Shown piece after piece: positions 25,266-35,639 of a DNA stretch of 64,000 bases. The position numbers were made by a program, and so were the translations under genes. The notes below the pieces were generated by a model. The model was not told the DNA's origin. It was given only the letters and a program-made list of their open reading frames with translations, and did not search any database. Every line of letters begins with the position of its first letter. Position 1 is the first letter of the stretch. Origin of the DNA: Holothuria scabra (Eukaryota > Echinodermata > Holothuroidea > Aspidochirotida > Holothuriidae); contig CM074187.1 in assembly GCA_037179385.1 (NCBI GenBank), forward strand, positions 11,099,450-11,163,449, read 5' to 3'.

Positions 25266-25468
25266 CAGTGGCGTAGCGAAGGTTTGTCTAAGGGGAGGGG
25301 GGTGTTGTGTGGAAATTTTTGAAAAGTTAGATGTCCGTACATTCAATTTTATGTTAATATTTAATCTTTTAGTTTAAATACCGTAGTGAAAGTATTCTAA
25401 AGAACTAAAAAAATTGTCTTAGTGAGTGTTGTATTACACATCCCCCCCCCCCCCCACCTACGTCACTG
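25266..25468. mobile_element. hAT-type MITE with 8-bp target duplication
   Basis: The left terminus is CAGTGGCGTAGCGAAGG. The right terminus inverted is CAGTGACGTAGGTGGGGG. It is flanked by CTCACATA (25258-25265) and CTCACAGA (25469-25476), an 8-bp duplication with one mismatch. That length is diagnostic for hAT insertions. The 203-bp body is non-coding and ends in a long C run. Confidence 0.85.
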
Positions 25469-25999
25469 CTCACAGAGGCGCTGTTCTTTTGTTGATCGTA
25501 AAAATGATCTCTGCTTTTTACCAATGAACGATTCTCAGTCGAAGAGTAACAGCAGAAGAGAGTAATGTCGAAAGATCCTTTCCTCGAAATAGCGTGGTGA
25601 ATCGAGCCAAGGACTCTGATCAAGTCAATGTAACAGCCGGAAAAATTACTCGGTCTGCCGTAAGCAATTTTACTGCGTCGTAAATAACTTAAGCTTGTTA
25701 AACACATCGTTCATGAATCAAATTTGAAACTTAGGAAAAACTTTCAATGAGAACAAACGTTTCGGATAGGTCTATCCTACATTCCGCATTAGACCTCTGC
25801 CATTGATACAACTTTCTCTAAAACCGACTCTGCAGTTGAGAATGACTTTGTGATTTGGAGTGGCTTAAAACCATACGGTACAATCCGTTTATACATTGAC
25901 CATCGTTGAAGAAATAAAGGGTTTTGATTGCTTGAATGTATCACTGTCAGAACTGCGCCGGCGTGTACAGAACAATAGCCCTTCGAAACACCTATTACA

Positions 26000-26090
26000 A
26001 AGGATTGTGGGATACAGTTTTGGTATGCATCATTTATGTCAATGACATTTTACTGGTGCAAAATATAACGTACACCAAGACTCTATCCTT
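26000..26090. mobile_element. Foldback MITE, diverged relative of 6281-6375
   Basis: AAAGGATTGTGGGATACAGT on the left and AAGACTCTATCC on the right, with an imperfect inverse between (TTTTGGTATGCATCATTTAT against a decayed arm). It matches the arms of the 6.3 kb foldback. Confidence 0.5.
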
Positions 26091-26147
26091 CATTCGTTTA
26101 TAATGGCTACTAAGAAAATAGGTTTTATAGGCTATACACGAGGGGCT

Positions 26148-26680
26148 TTAAAAGAAGGGTTTAAGGTCATACCAAGTGCTGATATATTAGAGAAGTACTT
26201 CTGCTTAGCATTTTGGTGGAATTTGCATTGAAATCCGACGTGTGGTTCTCAAGAAATGAGCAAGTAAAGTTGCCTTATTTTTAACAAACAGTGAAGTTGA
26301 AGCAAGCACATATGACATCATATCCCCACTTTGATAATCAGTCTTTTGTTTTTCTTTAAACGTTACAGCCTATTTTCTCCTAACAGTGCCATGTTACCAA
26401 CTGTGACTGAAAAAGTGGCATGTGGACTTTTCAAACTTTGCAATCGACATTGGATTTTCTATTGCCATTAACGTCAAGGCAACACAACAGCCTAAAAACA
26501 AAACAAAGGGAAACAAAGCATTCCTTGTCAATGTGATATAAACTCTGCTGCTCTCAGTTTAACTTTGAGACGCAAATCTAGTTATTTCATATGTTTGTAC
26601 CTCGAGAAATACCTGTCCGATTTGAATGGGAATTGCACCCATAGAAAGACTTAGTTCTTCTTTCACATGTGAAAATTAAC
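26148..26680 (+). repeat. Dispersed repeat family E, copy 2
   Basis: Collinear with 4783-5330: GAAGGGTTTAAGGTCATACC, AGCATTTTGGTGGAATTTGC, GTTGAAGCAAGCACATATGA, TTGTTTTTCTTTAAACG, AACTCTGCTGCTCTCAG and CATGTGAAAATTAACT. No termini or coding region were identified. Confidence 0.7.
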
Positions 26681-27071
26681 TTTTTCCCTAGAATTCCCCC
26701 TCAATTGGGTCAACGGATTTCCTCCCACCGGACCTCGACTTGAACCGATTGGCTCGAAACTTGGCCTTAAAACTCCATCTAACTAACTTACCCATCGGAC
26801 CTAGATCCGTCGATGGGAATGGGTGTAACGTAATCATGACATTTCGAATTGGAGACCGTAATGAGTCAGTTGGTACTGTCCTTTTTAAAGTAGCCAAATA
26901 GATTTTGTTTCCCTTCACCTTCAATGTCGAATAGTTTCACAACTTTAAAAAACGTGAGTACTGCTAGATTAAAACAGAAAGTTGGAAGTGAAGGCGCTTA
27001 ACTCCAACAAACCAACTTAATTAACTTTGAACGTTGATATTTATTAAGAATCAATACAGAAAAAGTCAGAC

Positions 27072-27350
27072 TTAAAGGGCATGCAAAAGAAGTCGCCTTC
27101 ATAAAAAAAATTTTGTTTGGAAACAATAGCTATATTCAACAGACTTCGTCTTCCAAGATTCTTTAATGATATTTCAGGACGAAAATATTGCTTATCCAAT
27201 GTGAGTTAATGAGTTATCCTCTTAAATTTCATAAGCTAATGAGGTAGATGTGGTTTCACGTTTGTAACCAATTGGTTTATATAGGGCCGGCCACGGCCTT
27301 ATTTCCAGTTGATGAGGCAAATTTTGTCACATGACTCTCAAGAGCCAATG
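27072..27350 (-). mobile_element. MITE family A, reverse, decayed
   Basis: Starts TTAAAGGGCATGCAAAAGAA and keeps TTTAATGATATTTCAGGACG and TTGTCACATGACTCTCAAGA. It carries unrelated sequence in the middle, and the right terminus is lost where another repeat begins. Confidence 0.55.
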
Positions 27351-27364
27351 TAAGCTGAAATCCA

Positions 27365-27860
27365 TTCAAATATTGCCGCATTTGCGGCTGGGTACATCCA
27401 GTTTAAAACACGTGGGAAGTGCCGTTTCCGGCCATCTGGAGGGGTTTTAAAACCCAAAATTTTCTGGTACACTCCGCGCCAACTGATGGTGGCGCTCCGC
27501 TTAGATTCAAATATTGCCACATTTGCGATCTACGTCCTTCTGAAGTTTACAATTTTTCCCAAGGGGAAGGGAGATACCGGTTCCTTTAGTCTCATCCCCC
27601 AGGCCACAGATCAGAAGTGCCCAGTTTTGGGGTCCCTAAAAACTGTATTATTACCATTTTTCATAGATTGATTTTTTATTCTCATTATTTGAGAAATTGC
27701 AGACATGAGATTGGTATTTCAAGGCTGGGTACATCCAGCTTAAAACACATGGGAAGTGCCGTTTCCGGCCATCTGGAGGGGTTTTAAGGCCCAAAATTTT
27801 CTTGTACGCTCCGCGCCTACCGATGGTGGCGCTCCGCTCAGATAGTCTTGCCGTGCCTGA
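27365..27860. repeat. Duplicated ~120-bp GC-rich block
   Basis: GGCTGGGTACATCCAG(T/C)TTA, GGGAAGTGCCGTTTCCGGCC, ATCTGGAGGGGTTTTAA and GATGGTGGCGCTCCGCT occur at 27387-27506 and again at 27724-27843. TTCAAATATTGCC(G/A)CATTTG occurs at 27364 and 27507. A decayed relative of the TACATCCAGCTTA string is at 33008. It may be the subterminal part of a larger DNA transposon ending at 27933. Confidence 0.65.
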
Positions 27861-27879
27861 CCCTCGGAGGTACCAGCCC

Positions 27880-27933
27880 CCCCCCATTTGTTACCTAGGC
27901 CCCCCAAAAAATCCAATCCTGGCTACGCCACTG
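27880..27933 (-). mobile_element. Lone hAT-type right terminus
   Basis: TCCTGGCTACGCCACTG, preceded by C runs, is the inverse of the CAGTGGCGTAG terminus. I could not assign a left end; it may belong to the duplicated block just upstream. Confidence 0.45.
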
Positions 27934-30257
27934 TCCTCTTCCATGGAATCTCAAACACCAGGTTTCTATTTCATTTGAGATTTCATATACGACTAGTGGC
28001 AATCGTGCGTTGACTTCAACTGTAGGCCTATTGAATGAGTATTGAAATTATAATACGAGTCATAATGCCTAAAAATCGACCCCAACAACAGATGGATACT
28101 GTGCTGTGTATGGAAGTTGTAACAAGGATAGGCTATGAAGGGTATTCCAGGACCACTATGTTAGGAGGGGTCCGTTTTAATAGTGTTATATGAATAACCA
28201 AATATTGCTACTAGCATACACTCTACAAGTGTCCTGTACAATAAAATAAAAAAATAATAAAACTGCAGAAGTACAGAAATTCCCACAAAGTGCTTTCAAT
28301 TGTTTGAAATATAATTAACAGTGTGTACTTTTCCCGTTTTTGCCGTTCTTTATTTATTTATTTTTTTTAACTCTTTATATATTTTCTGTACAGATGGGAT
28401 ATGTTTTTATAGTTTACGAAGTGACCTTTCGACTCCCTTCTACATATGTCGTCATTCGGGAGATTACGGTCACATCTTGAAACCAATTTCTCCTTTCTTA
28501 CAAGTTAAATCATACTTTATGCAGTGAAATTTATTAAGTCTCCATTGCTGCAAGCGAAACATATTGTTTAGATTTGTAGTTAAGGTGTTTCATCTCCTCT
28601 TAATGTGCTTCATGGACGCATCTTAACACTAAAAATGCATACGTGACACAAAATAAATTCTCTAAAAACTGTGCTTTCTATGTCGATAACGTATTGACAG
28701 CTCCCTGGTATTGGTAAGTTAGGTCAAACGGTGATCGTCAGGATATACAAGAATTCATTCGCTTCTTTTCTAATTTAATTAATAAATATTACGTCCACAT
28801 AGTTCAACGCCTCGATTACAGTCTGTCCTCTGAAACCACTGCTAGTGTGTGCCAGCCCTCGGCCCGAAATCATCTACATTTTGTGTACACGTTGTGTCGT
28901 TGCCTTCACTCTGGGACAGCTTGGAATAACTCTGAAATTACATGGTCCCTATGGCATCGTTCTGGTGAATAACCTTTGGCAAGCAGTATTACTTTCTTCT
29001 CTAACAAGGGAAACGGCCTAAAGGACGAAAGGCCGCCACCTTTTTCACACGTTTTTCCGTGGAGTCTGGATGAATTATCCACTGCGGTTACCCTTTTCGA
29101 CTGCAAAGTTCGAAAACATCAATGAGTGAATTCCCAAATGTCGTCAAGAACCGGTAAGAATAAATCAGACGAGATTTGAACTCAGTCCCCCCAACTACCA
29201 ATTTTACTTGTCTTCAAAGCGGAAAATGTGTGAAAATGCAACACCATAAAATTTTCTGGCCGTGTCTAACGGGGTAACTTTGTGGGGCCTTTGGGAGTCA
29301 TATACTCAACCTTGACTCGACTGTTGTACTTTCTTAAGGTGCCTTACCTTTTACCCCTGTGACAGATATGAGAATTCTAATGTTCCGTCTATCGTTCTGA
29401 CCAGATGAATCAAATATCATATTTTGTTTATAATCATTTACTTTGATATGGACGACAGAAAACACCAGTTTTAGACCCACTCGAAAGTAACAAGACAGGT
29501 TTTTGCTAAGTCATGAAACCGTTTACGAGCCAAAGTAACGACCAGAAACTGTTAGAAATGCCGCCTTAAATGGAAAGAACTTTTTCGAACTTATCCTTTT
29601 TTCAATTGTAAAAATATCACAAATTCGACGAAATAATTTTGCGTTTGAAAGTTCTCCGACGGTCACATTTACTGTTTTAGATGAGCGACTGTTTTTCATC
29701 TAGATTGGTCAGATAAAATGATACTAACACACCTCGACGCCTGTTTTATTCGGTTAATAAATAAGTAAATAGCATATATTTTGTCATGCATTGCTCTCCC
29801 TTGTAAGTGTACAATTCTACTCAATTCGTTTGCATGTGTTACCCAGTTATCTGGCGGGCAAGCCTCTTAATCATTTGGCACTCAGGTAGAAACTTCCAAA
29901 AAAATCTGGTTATTCCTGTCGGCTTGAAACGTCTAATATTTGGAGAAAATTTGTATTTAGCGCAGAAATGGCTATAATACACTCGAAGAAATTGTTCCAA
30001 TGGTTCAAGCTGTGAACAAGATTCCCTTTCAAAACTTCTTTAATCGAGGGCGCTAAAGCATTTCATTGGAGGTAATTAATGAAATAGAGAAGACCATAGT
30101 GACGAAGGGTATGACCGAGTACATGTGCCATGCAAATGCAGCATTGAACCAACGGGAATGTACTAGAATTCAAATATGAATGTATCCACAATGTTTACAG
30201 AATGTTTCACTTTCTAAGCATGAAACATCTGTTTTTAAAAATACGGTACTTCAAACA
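27934..30257. other. Unannotated stretch
   Basis: No gene or named repeat was seen. GC content rises slightly at 28850-29110 without a recognisable product. Confidence 0.4.
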
Positions 30258-30265
30258 TTTTTAAC

Positions 30266-30583
30266 TTTGGCGGTTCCAGAATGTCAAAATGGGGAGGGGG
30301 GGGGGGAGGCACACTAAGGGCAAAGGATAATATTGGAGGGAAACTTTTCGGGTGCAGGGCGAAAATGGACCCAACCTGTCCGTTTTGGGGTGGGTTCTAG
30401 GGGAAAAACCCACTGAAGCTTGGAGGGATTAGCATATCTCTGGATGAAACCAGTCTGGAGAGGAATATTACTTCTTTTTTTAACCCAACTCCTACCTGAC
30501 CCTATTAAGGAGGAAGTCGGGGAGGGGTGAAAAAATCTGGGGAAATGCCCACTTGTCCCCCCTACCATATAGTGCCGCCACTG
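30266..30583. mobile_element. hAT-type MITE with perfect 8-bp target duplication
   Basis: Flanked by TTTTTAAC at 30258-30265 and 30584-30591. The right terminus inverted is CAGTGGCGGCACTATATGG. The left has lost its first bases but keeps TGGCGGTTCCAGAATG. The interior (AAGGGCAAAGGATAATATTG, TTAGCATATCTCTGGA, AAAATCTGGGGA) matches 39688-40000, confirming a family. Non-coding. Confidence 0.88.
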
Positions 30584-30591
30584 TTTTTAAC

Positions 30592-31820
30592 AGTTCATTC
30601 ACGAAAGAGACAGGTTATTCACTGCAAGCCACCGAACATGACAAATACCTCGATCTCAATTTCAATATCACCCCACTTACGACCGTGGTATTCCTCCACA
30701 GGTCCGAAGCAAGACAAAACGGGCGAAAACTTTTCATGGGAATGGTCATCTTTGTAAAAATGTATTCAAGTCGATGAGATTTTAAGACTCTCTATGGGGG
30801 CAAAAAAATTCAGGGGAGACAACTTTAAAGACTATAGAATACTTTCTTGTCTTTTTTTATGTAATCAAAAGTTGAAATATTACTGCTAACATGTAATGAT
30901 ATTACACATTACACACACCTTTATACATATTATACATATTTCAGTCGTCCGTTCCAACATCATCCAAAATGTTTTATTTTCGTTTCATAGTTGGTCAATC
31001 TATGACGATTTATCTGCTCTTTATTCCCAAGCTGTTCCTTTTGACTAAAATATACAGTAACTGCAGAAATTAACGTTTCAAGTCGGAACATTAGCGGTAT
31101 TAGAAGAAAAATCGATGTGTCTTTTACTCTTGCATCCAAAATGGTCAGAAATGGAAGTTTTCGACTTAATCCGAAAGGTAGATAATCCATTTAAAAACAA
31201 AGTGCGTGTCAATCAAAGTTTTACAAACGAAGGTAACCTGTTGACGATAGTAGGTCGTTGTATAATCATACCTCCTTGCAAAGGAAAGGGTTTTGCAGCA
31301 TCTTTCTCCCAAAACTTTGGTGCATAGTTGTCTATTCTACAACCACATGAAGTATCGTTTGACCTTTGACCGGGAGGGGGAATTGTCCATTGCTTTCTAT
31401 CTCGTCCCGGCGAGAAGTAAGCAGTTGTGACAAGTGTGACGTAATACTGTTGCAGTGCTTTTTGGTGGTTTCAGATTAAAATCGTTGATGTTACTCATTT
31501 ATTTTGAGTGGGCAACATGGGAAGACTATGGTTAGTGGAATTTTATAATAAACGATGGTACGGAATCCACACGTCCCGTTTTACCTTCTATTGGCCACGG
31601 TGTTTTATGACACTCGCTCGTATTCTTGTGACACTCATGTTAAATGTCTAGTTCACGCATTGTTATCATGTGCATTTCAAACTTGACACGCACGTATGCG
31701 AATGTTTCCATAGGGACTAGGTTTAAAGTGCAAAAATTTTAAATTTTCTTTTGCTAAGTTTGTTCAAGTTTCCGTGGCAACCAATGTTTCCTCATGCATT
31801 CCATCTTGTGGCCATACAGC
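30592..31820. other. Unannotated stretch
   Basis: No supported gene. The frame near 31115-31327 has no family features. TGACCTTTGACCG at 31360 is a near-perfect direct repeat of a nuclear-receptor half-site, isolated here. Confidence 0.35.
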
Positions 31821-32003
31821 ACATTTTACAGTCGGCAGTTCGGAGGTTTCATTAGCCCTCCGGGGCGATTGATAAAGTTATTTCGAAGGAAGAAGTTCAG
31901 GACGGAGTTGACGTGTTACCGACAGAGTAAGGAGAAACAGTTGATTGTATTCAGCCCGCTGTCGATGCCAGAGATGCATCGAAACAATCCACACGGTTGG
32001 TAA
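31821..32003 (+). CDS. Unrecognised exon-like frame
   Basis: A pyrimidine-rich acceptor-like string (CAGCACATTTTACAG) precedes an open frame of about 60 codons ending in TAA at 32001-32003. The stretch is GC- and CpG-richer than its neighbours, as coding DNA often is here. The product is basic (a KLFRRKKFRTELTCYRQ segment) and ends near NNPHGW. I recognise no domain. No upstream exon was identified, so this may be chance. Confidence 0.27.
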   Translation, partial: TFYSRQFGGFISPPGRLIKLFRRKKFRTELTCYRQSKEKQLIVFSPLSMPEMHRNNPHGW

Positions 32004-34009
32004 TCTGCAATAAAGTGTGTTTTAATTGCCATCACAGCCAAGACGATTGTCAGGTGTAAGACATTGAAAATTTGACAATAAATTTCGATAAGTTTATTAA
32101 CCTTCACAATAACACAAAATAGGTTACAATTAATCATACACGACACCTAAAATTTCCTCGGCCATGGATTAACTTTTAAATTTCGTGACTGTTTTATTTA
32201 TTTTTCAACAGATATTTTTAACCACGTTTCAGCGGCCTCGGTTGTTCGAAGTTTTATTCAGTGTTACATAAAAACAAATTGACCGAGCATCTTGAAAAGG
32301 ACATTGCGGATTCTAACCTGACACGTGGAGAGGTGAGGCATGGCAAGAAAAAAAGATAATATTTTATTTCCATTATTCCTGCTCAAATTACAGTGTTCGT
32401 GGTAATAGTATTAATTGGTGGTTTTAAGGGTGCACGGAACATTTCTGTCGACACTTTGAGAATACATTCTGGCATGTTTCACTAATATATCGGTGGTAAA
32501 AATTGTTCGTTCGTCATTTTACCACTTTAAAATGGTGAAGCATGAACTACCAACCTGCTTTTTTCAAATGTGTCCGGTATTCGACAGGTGTCGTCTAACA
32601 GTGCTCTGATTCATTGGATCAAAATGGTCCAAGCCCGCCAAATACCTCTTTCCAATACTTATATGGCTCATAACTTTTCAATGTTCTTCAGAGATGTTTT
32701 ATTTATCTTGAATATTTCCCCAATTTACTATTCTCAACAATGTAATTTCCGTTTTCTGTAGGTTGTTTCTATGAAGCATGAAAAATACAGTGAAGGCAAA
32801 TTTAGTCAACCAGAACTTAAAAGTGGCAGCGGAACGGGAAGTGGGGGCTTGGGGGTTTTACACCATCCCCATGGAAGGAGTTGCTGAAGGCATGTTCAGC
32901 CCAAGCCCCCAATATTTACAAAGTGTTGCTTCAAGAAGTGGCGACTGCGGTGAGAAGTTTGAAGAGGATGCTGATGAGGAATTACAAACATGAGATCCAT
33001 ATTTTAAAGACGGATACATCCAGCTTAGAACACACGGGGCGTGCGGTGTGGGGTTTGGTACATGGAGGTACTCTGCGAAGATAGTCCTACTGACACTCAG
33101 TCCCCAATATTTTTACCGTCCCGAGAGCTCCTGCCAAAACTGACTCTCCGCACCCTGTGGAATGGGGGAGTAAGCACCCGCCCCTGAGATTTCTAAGTCG
33201 CAAATAGAGCACGTGCTCAGCATTCATGACGATTTACATTGGCAGATTTTAAACTCACCTGGAGATTTCAGCCATGCCACCGTACTGAAATAGAGATGAC
33301 TGTTCGTTCTCTTTTAATACAAGACGTATACGACATTTTATATTTTTCTTTTAATTCTGTGTAGGATTTCAGGCAAGCCTTTAAAGGGTACAAAATTTAT
33401 TTCAACTAACATTTATTCCAACAGGGCAGTTATAAGACTCACACGATGAAGGGAGGGTTTGGGACCTCTTAGGCAATGTTCGTTGGTACCAAGGCACAGT
33501 TCATGCCTTTTTGTAGAAAATCCGTAATTGAATAACACTGTATTCCCCCATCCCCATCCCACCCCCCAAGGGCTCCTGCAGCACTGTCAAACTTTGGGCT
33601 CCTCGTGTTACACCAACCTCTAGGCCATCTTGCTAGTACAACATCAACATTAAATCAACTTGTTCATCCAGTCCTGAAATTTCATTCCCGCCTTCCGTCG
33701 GGGTCATCATTGGTTCTGCTGAACCTCCCGTGTTTATGCTTAATTCAATAGCGTAGTCCAGAATTTGTCAAAAAGTAAACAGTTCTAGTATATAAGAAAA
33801 TCTTATTTCTGCAAAATTATGTTGGTTGAGGAATGGTCCCTTTCAACGTGATACAGGACCCTGTTAACAAATGCCAAGTATTAATTAGTTTGTTACTTAT
33901 AACTCTGGAACAAATGATGAGTCGTCGCACTGGCGAATAGACTACAAAGACCACTCTTGTAGGCAATATATAAACATGTTTGTACTTTCGCACGCACAAC
34001 TGACAATAT
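32004..34009. other. Mostly unannotated; one short acidic-tailed frame
   Basis: At 32778-32993 (+) a 71-codon ATG-started frame ends in an acidic tail (EEDADEELQT). An acceptor-like CCGTTTTCTGTAG sits just upstream, but the product is not recognisable. A decayed relative of the 27.4 kb block begins near 33003. Nothing else was identified. Confidence 0.3.
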
Positions 34010-34217
34010 GCCGGGTTTATTACCTTAAGTCTTTCAATTTCTTTGCTTACCTGTATCATGGATGGTTGTACACTGCATTGTATCTTGATTCCCTCAATTC
34101 CACTGGATATAAGGGTTAGGAATTCATGTAGACAATAAATGAAGACAATGCTGATGGACCCAACTAATGGCTATCTACACTCACTAAATACAAGCGCTGA
34201 TCGGATTCGGCTATGGT
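34010..34217 (+). mobile_element. MITE family C, forward, left-truncated
   Basis: TCTTTCAATTTCTTTGCTTA, CTGTATCATGGATGGTTGTA, TTGATTCCCTCAATTCC, GCTGATGGACCCAACTAATG and CGGATTCGGCTAT match 13570-13838 in order. The left TATAGAC terminus is not visible. Confidence 0.7.
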
Positions 34218-34783
34218 GAACTCCGAAGAAAACTTTATCGAATAGAGGGCGTAATCACATCTCTTTCCTCGGAGTCGTATCCTGAGCGACAATTGAAATT
34301 TTAGTCAACTTCCAACCACATGAGTAGGGTATGCAGGTTTAGTGAAAACTATGGGGTCTTTTAAATGTATTAGTTTTGGCAATATCTGCCAGATCATTAT
34401 TTAAAGGCTCACAGATTGTTTAGATGGAAAACTTCAAGTGAAGTATAGGGACAAAATCATTATTAACAGTCAGACAGTAGCATGACTATGTTTAATTAGG
34501 TGTAAGCAGGGGCGTCCTTAAGTGTAGATAAGAGGGGGTGTTTGATACTGAATTGTATCTCAGTTGCCCACAAAAATTTTCTAAAGACTGTGAACTAATC
34601 AAGCGCAACGAAAAGGAAAAACACTGAGGACCACGAAAGGAAAACCACCCAAACCAAACCCCACCGTTATTTGGCGGGAAATGTACAAGAAAAAACCAGA
34701 AAAATTGTTACTTTAAAATTCCTCCAGGTGGGCGAAAACATGTATCTCTGGCTGCAATTCCCCAATTAAAGAGGAAGTTTAAG

Positions 34784-35300
34784 CAAGAATTAAATTTCCA
34801 TATGTAAAAGAGGAACCAAATCTACACATTGTGTTGAAACTTCCATTAAATAGGACATGCATTTCTCGAGGTATTACTAAAAAGAGTCACCAGATGAGTG
34901 TTCCAAAGTGAACTTGAGGGCAGCAGAGGTTATACCACTTCCTCCTCACAATGAAAGGGAATTTTGCTTCACACTGTTTTTCAGTCTTTTGTGTTGATCT
35001 TGAAGTTCTTTTAACTCTTTACCGTTGAGCTCCGATCGGGGCATATTTGCGCGCCTCGGGAGTGGGCGGAAAAACGGACGTAGCACGCCCCGCATCAGCT
35101 TCCGTAGGCCATTGACCCCGTGACCATTAAAATATTGTCTCTCTCGTTGTTGTGGCCGAATTTTCGGGTAGCTACTCGCAGTTTCGAGCTCCGCGTGAAA
35201 CAGTAAAGATGTGCGACAGCCGAGCTCTCCGCATGGGTCCAAAAGGACCCAAACAACGGTAAAGGGTTAATGGAAAAAATCCTTAAATGAAAATAGTAAT
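34784..35300 (-). repeat. Dispersed repeat family E, inverted, interrupted
   Basis: Inverse of family E: CCATATGTAAAAGAGGAACC, ACTTGAGGGCAGCAGAGG, CACTTCCTCCTCACA and TTGATCTTGAAGTT up to 35010. It resumes after 35270 with TTAATGGAAAAAATCC, which matches the expected next family E bases (inverse of GGATTTTCTATTGCCATTAA). A piggyBac-type MITE lies between. Confidence 0.65.
35011..35270. mobile_element. piggyBac-type MITE in a TTAA site
   Basis: Flanked by TTAA on both sides. The terminal repeats are CTCTTTACCGTTG on the left and CAACGGTAAAGGG (inverse CCCTTTACCGTTG) on the right. CCC-type termini with a TTAA duplication are the piggyBac signature. The 260-bp body is much GC-richer than the host DNA (GCGCGCCTCGGGAGTGGGCG) and non-coding. 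It splits a family E copy cleanly at a TTAA. Confidence 0.82.
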
Positions 35301-35394
35301 ACATATCAGATGAGTTCACACGATACAAAAATCATAATGAATGAGACAAAAGTCTAAGGATAGAGGTGTTCTTTGCCTTTCAAGGTTTGGTCAG

Positions 35395-35431
35395 GGGGGT
35401 TCTGACCCCCCTCCCGGTGGCTACGCCACTG
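35395..35431 (-). mobile_element. Lone hAT-type right terminus
   Basis: CCCGGTGGCTACGCCACTG is the inverse of a CAGTGGCGTAG-type end. A possible partner is CAGGGGCGTCCTTAAG at 34507, but there is no matching target duplication. Confidence 0.4.
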
Positions 35432-35594
35432 TGTCTAAATCTCTATTACATTTGTCCCGAGATGCCCACTTCCCAAATTAAACATCTTCGAGATCACAAT
35501 AGGCCAATTTTAACTCAGCCCACACGGTCTATCCCACAGAAGAGGAAGACGCATTATATAGGCCTGCATAACTTCAATTGAGAGCTACATGCTC

Positions 35595-35638
35595 CCCCCC
35601 CCCCCCAAAAAAAAAAAAAAAAAAAAAGAGAGAGAGTA
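35595..35638. repeat. C / A / GA simple repeat
   Basis: A C run, then an A run of about 20, then a short GA run. Confidence 0.85.
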
Positions 35639-35639
35639 T

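Noticed and set aside
34507..35431. A single 925-bp hAT element from CAGGGGCG to CGCCACTG
   Set aside because: The ends are of different subtypes, the flanks show no 8-bp duplication, and the interior is explained by family E plus a piggyBac-type MITE.
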